The notes under the pieces were generated by a model. That model ran no database searches, had not been told where the DNA came from, and was given only the letters and a program-made list of their open reading frames with translations. DNA of 25,088 bases from Thermoplasmata archaeon (GTDB lineage: Archaea > Thermoplasmatota > Thermoplasmata > UBA184). The translations under genes were made by a program, and so were the position numbers. Every line of letters begins with the position of its first letter. Position 1 is the stretch's first letter. Positions 23,034 to 25,088 of the stretch are shown piece by piece. The DNA is taken from the NCBI GenBank assembly GCA_021826525.1, contig JAKAZU010000013.1, positions 1 to 25,088 on the forward strand, given 5' to 3'.

Positions 23034-24224
23034 TCACCCCAACCGGACCCTCGGGTCCAAGTACGCGTAGAGGACGTCGACGATGATGTTCGCGGTGACG
23101 ATGATGTACGTGAATAATATGACCGACCCGAAGATCACTCCGAAGTCGAACGAGCCGATCTGGTTGTCGACCGCGATTGCCAGAATGTAGCCGATCCCGT
23201 TCAGGCTGAAGACAGACTCGATGACCGGGAAACCCGCCAAGAAACCGGCGAACGTGAGTCCCAACACCGTCAAGGTGACATTCAGCGAGTTCCGGCCCGC
23301 GTGCCGGTTGACGACCACCGACTCCTCGACGCCCTTCGCTCGCGCCGTGCGCACGAAATCGAGGTTCATCACCTCGAGCATGCTGTTGCGTACATACCGC
23401 AGCAATACAGCGATCGTTCCGAACGCAATCACGAGGGCGGGGAGGATGATCCGAATCAGTGTGTCAAGAGCGAGCCAATAGTTCCCGTGGATGAGAGCGT
23501 CAATGGTGGGGAAGCCGGTCGGCGTGCTCTGTAAGCCGGAGTGCAATAACCACGAAGGATAGATATCGCCCGCAAAGCAGGCGGTGGTCGGCCATGAACC
23601 CGAGAATTCGCTGTAGACCAGTTCGCCGCTGGGGCACCAAGGAGTATGAATCAGTCCGAAATTGATCAGGCTCCCTATTCCAATCACGGCGCCGATGAGG
23701 ATCAAGCTACCTAGTAAGAAGCTGGGAAGGGCGAACCCGGAGAACGATAACACGCGTGAGGCCTGATCGACGGGACGATTGCGGTTCACGGCGGCGAGGT
23801 TTCCGAGCGGGATCGCGACCGCGAGGATGATCGCGAGCGAGAGCAGCGCGAGCTCAAGTGTGTAGGGAAGGAGCCACGAGAAAACCGTGGCGACGGGTAC
23901 TCCCGCGGTGGCCACTCCGACAAGGAGGGACTTTCCTACAGAACTTTCGGCAGATACCGTGCCCCAATTGAACGTCAATGCGTGAAACATGTACACGGCC
24001 CATCGCGTGTATACCGGCTCACCGAATCCTAACGCAGCGTACGCCCGATTGTACAACGGTGAGCCGACGGTGTAGTCACACGCCTTGGGGGTACATCCAT
24101 AGAGAGCCTCCATCTGGTCGACGATTGGAAGCGCGTTGATCAGCACGAAGGTGATCGTCATGACGCCGATGATGACGGGAAGAAGGAGCAGGACGCGGCG
24201 AATGATGTAGATCCACATCCGCAT
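23034..24224 (-). CDS. oppB: Oligopeptide/dipeptide ABC transporter permease OppB/DppB
   Basis: This is the first channel half and first gene of the importer operon. The 396-residue protein starts with the classical YIIRRVLLLLPVIIGVMTITFVLI helix (about residues 6-30, split here by its PVI turn). Helices follow at about 112-145 and 165-190, with three more in the C-terminal part. The coupling loop is DFVRTARAKGVEES and the end reads DVLYAYLDPRVRLG. It is longer than typical (about 310-340) because of outward loops containing CTPKAC (Cys44, Cys49) and, near 205-226, WCPSG...TACF. ATG 24224 has GAGGGGG upstream. No substrate-binding protein gene precedes it. Confidence 0.95.
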   Translation of the reverse strand: MRMWIYIIRRVLLLLPVIIGVMTITFVLINALPIVDQMEALYGCTPKACDYTVGSPLYNRAYAALGFGEPVYTRWAVYMFHALTFNWGTVSAESSVGKSLLVGVATAGVPVATVFSWLLPYTLELALLSLAIILAVAIPLGNLAAVNRNRPVDQASRVLSFSGFALPSFLLGSLILIGAVIGIGSLINFGLIHTPWCPSGELVYSEFSGSWPTTACFAGDIYPSWLLHSGLQSTPTGFPTIDALIHGNYWLALDTLIRIILPALVIAFGTIAVLLRYVRNSMLEVMNLDFVRTARAKGVEESVVVNRHAGRNSLNVTLTVLGLTFAGFLAGFPVIESVFSLNGIGYILAIAVDNQIGSFDFGVIFGSVILFTYIIVTANIIVDVLYAYLDPRVRLG

Positions 24225-24982
24225 GGTGAGCCCCCTCGTCCGACCTGTGCAATCCTCTCGGCGGCAAGGGAACGGACAGCGTTCCGGTATTTATTCATTC
24301 GAAAAATTCGTATCCGGTCGCGTCGCTGAAGCGGCACGAACGGCTTTGGAAACGGATGACCCGGGACATCTTCTTGTTCTGCCGGACCCACCTCGCACCC
24401 TGCAAGGTACCCGCATCCTCGGATTCTGTACGGAATTTCCCAAGGCGCTGAGTGGGAGGGTACGGCGGAGCGAGCCGAGGACGAAGGAGGCCGATGCTTG
24501 GGGTCGGAAAGAACCGCATCCGTTCGAGTTCTTCTATTCCCAAGTCGTGACGGCCGAGGTTCACGTCCTCAACCAGCAACCGCCGAACCTACGTGCGCTG
24601 GGGAAGGTTTCCCTCCAGATCCGATCCGAATCGTTGCATCGAGCGACAGGGCAGGAAACCGGCGTCTACTGCGAGGAGGGACGAAGGCTGGTGCGGCTCC
24701 AAGTCGGTCCGGCTGCTCCGTACGGCTTGACCTCGTAATTAAGAGGGGGCCCTTCTCCCATGCCGTTGTGCGCCCAACGCCCAGGAGCCCGGCCTCTCAA
24801 CTCGACGCCTTCGCAGCGCGAGGCGCCGACCCTCTCCGACGCGCGGTGAGCGGAATGGACCCTGTCATCCGGTCGAGCCTCAAACAGGCCGGCGGAATCC
24901 TCCTTTCCCTCGTCCCTCTCTTCGCGTTGCGTTCTGGTTTATCTCGCTCGAAGGATCGTTGACCAGCGTCGAGATCGGCCTC
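24225..24982. other. Intergenic stretch without a convincing gene
   Basis: Apart from the opp promoter, these ~760 bases show no gene I can support. Open frames of about 95-170 codons exist on both strands, but they have no recognisable domain, no promoter or ribosome site at a plausible start, and overlap each other. The section from about 24290 to 24560 is visibly less GC-rich than the rest of the window. It may be decayed DNA or imported flank of the mobile element at the right edge. A TAATTAAG patch at 24737-24744 could be a + strand promoter, but only a 30-codon frame follows it. Confidence 0.5.
24288..24295 (-). promoter_or_regulatory. TATA box of the opp operon
   Basis: On the - strand this is AATAAATA, the strongest AT-rich element near the operon. 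Transcription about 26 nt downstream would start near 24266, leaving a leader of about 42 nt that holds the oppB Shine-Dalgarno. Just upstream lies a direct repeat ATTCG-AAAA-ATTCG (24297-24310, one helical turn apart), which could be BRE plus a regulator site. Confidence 0.6.
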
Positions 24983-25088
24983 CTAGTGTGCTGTCCTCGA
25001 CAGATCTACGTTTAACCGGTTCCAGCGGACTTTCTCGAGGATCTGGTCGGCGGTTGCCCTCCAGATTAAGGGCCGAGGGATCTCGTTG
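24983..25088 (-). CDS. IS630-family-like transposase, C-terminal fragment (runs off the window)
   Basis: On the - strand the last 106 bases encode about 34 residues and a TAG stop. The stretch RPLIWRATADQILEKVRWNR resembles the C-terminal end of IS630/Tc1-mariner-type DDE transposases, whose last residues often read 'P.P.F.W..TAd.Il.k..R'. The remainder, including the DDE catalytic domain, lies beyond the window, so whether the gene is intact cannot be judged. No terminal inverted repeat could be identified without the other end. The call rests on a short pattern match. Confidence 0.55.
   Translation of the reverse strand, partial: NEIPRPLIWRATADQILEKVRWNRLNVDLSRTAH

Noticed and set aside
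24223..24738. Open frame of 171 codons on the + strand beside oppB.
   Set aside because: No recognisable domain; the first third covers the opp promoter and leader, and no plausible start with promoter or ribosome site is present.
1..25088. CRISPR array, toxin-antitoxin pair or phage-defence island.
   Set aside because: No regularly spaced repeats, Cas-like genes or small paired toxin-antitoxin-like genes were found on reading both strands; gene content is mostly housekeeping and transport.

Overview
This window is archaeal and most likely comes from a GC-rich member of the Thermoplasmata (Thermoplasmatota). Archaeal markers include an archaeal 16S rRNA 3' end, archaeal-type riboflavin synthase (RibC) and FAD synthase (RibL), the large primase subunit PriL, an ATP-dependent DNA ligase, exosome Csl4, RtcB, an archaetidylinositol-phosphate-synthase-like enzyme and an intron-bearing tRNA-Leu. 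A 16S gene followed directly by protein genes, with no 23S, is the unlinked rRNA layout known from Thermoplasma relatives. The lineage call is inference. No CRISPR array, phage region or toxin-antitoxin pair was seen.

Left part, mostly + strand. The 16S 3' end (1-199) is followed by two small hairpins. A leaderless-type promoter then drives the tightly packed flavin operon ribB-ribL-ribC-ribH (346-2470), which covers the ribulose-5-phosphate branch, lumazine and riboflavin formation, and FAD formation. A small SCP2-like gene faces this operon and shares its stop tetranucleotide. Next comes a biotin operon (2928-7286): biotin-protein ligase, an MmdA/PccB-type acyl-CoA carboxyltransferase, a pyruvate/oxaloacetate carboxyltransferase (5S/OadA/PycB type) and a biotin carrier protein. 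No biotin carboxylase and no sodium-pump subunit are present, which is the subunit set of a Propionibacterium-type transcarboxylase.

Middle part. A membrane zinc-ribbon protein (- strand) diverges from rtcB, the RNA ligase that seals spliced tRNA exons. rtcB has a textbook leaderless promoter with an inverted repeat just upstream. A site-2 protease homologue overlaps priL. From about 11.8 to 18.4 kb everything is on the - strand. In transcription order this is rpe, DNA ligase, a PRC-barrel protein, tRNA-Leu(UAA) with a 37-nt intron, a METTL5-like methyltransferase, csl4, glyA-like SHMT, an AK6/Fap7-like kinase and a CDP-alcohol phosphatidyltransferase. Overlapping starts and stops and very short gaps suggest long polycistronic transcripts with the tRNA embedded in one of them.

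Right part. An oligopeptide/dipeptide ABC importer operon, oppB-oppC-oppD-oppF plus a two-helix membrane protein (- strand, 24.2 to 18.5 kb), has a strong TATA box and no adjacent substrate-binding protein. Both ATPases carry unusual insertions; that in OppD is about 140 residues, between Q-loop and signature. The last 860 bases hold the opp promoter, a stretch with no convincing gene, and the C-terminal end of an IS630-family-like transposase running off the window.
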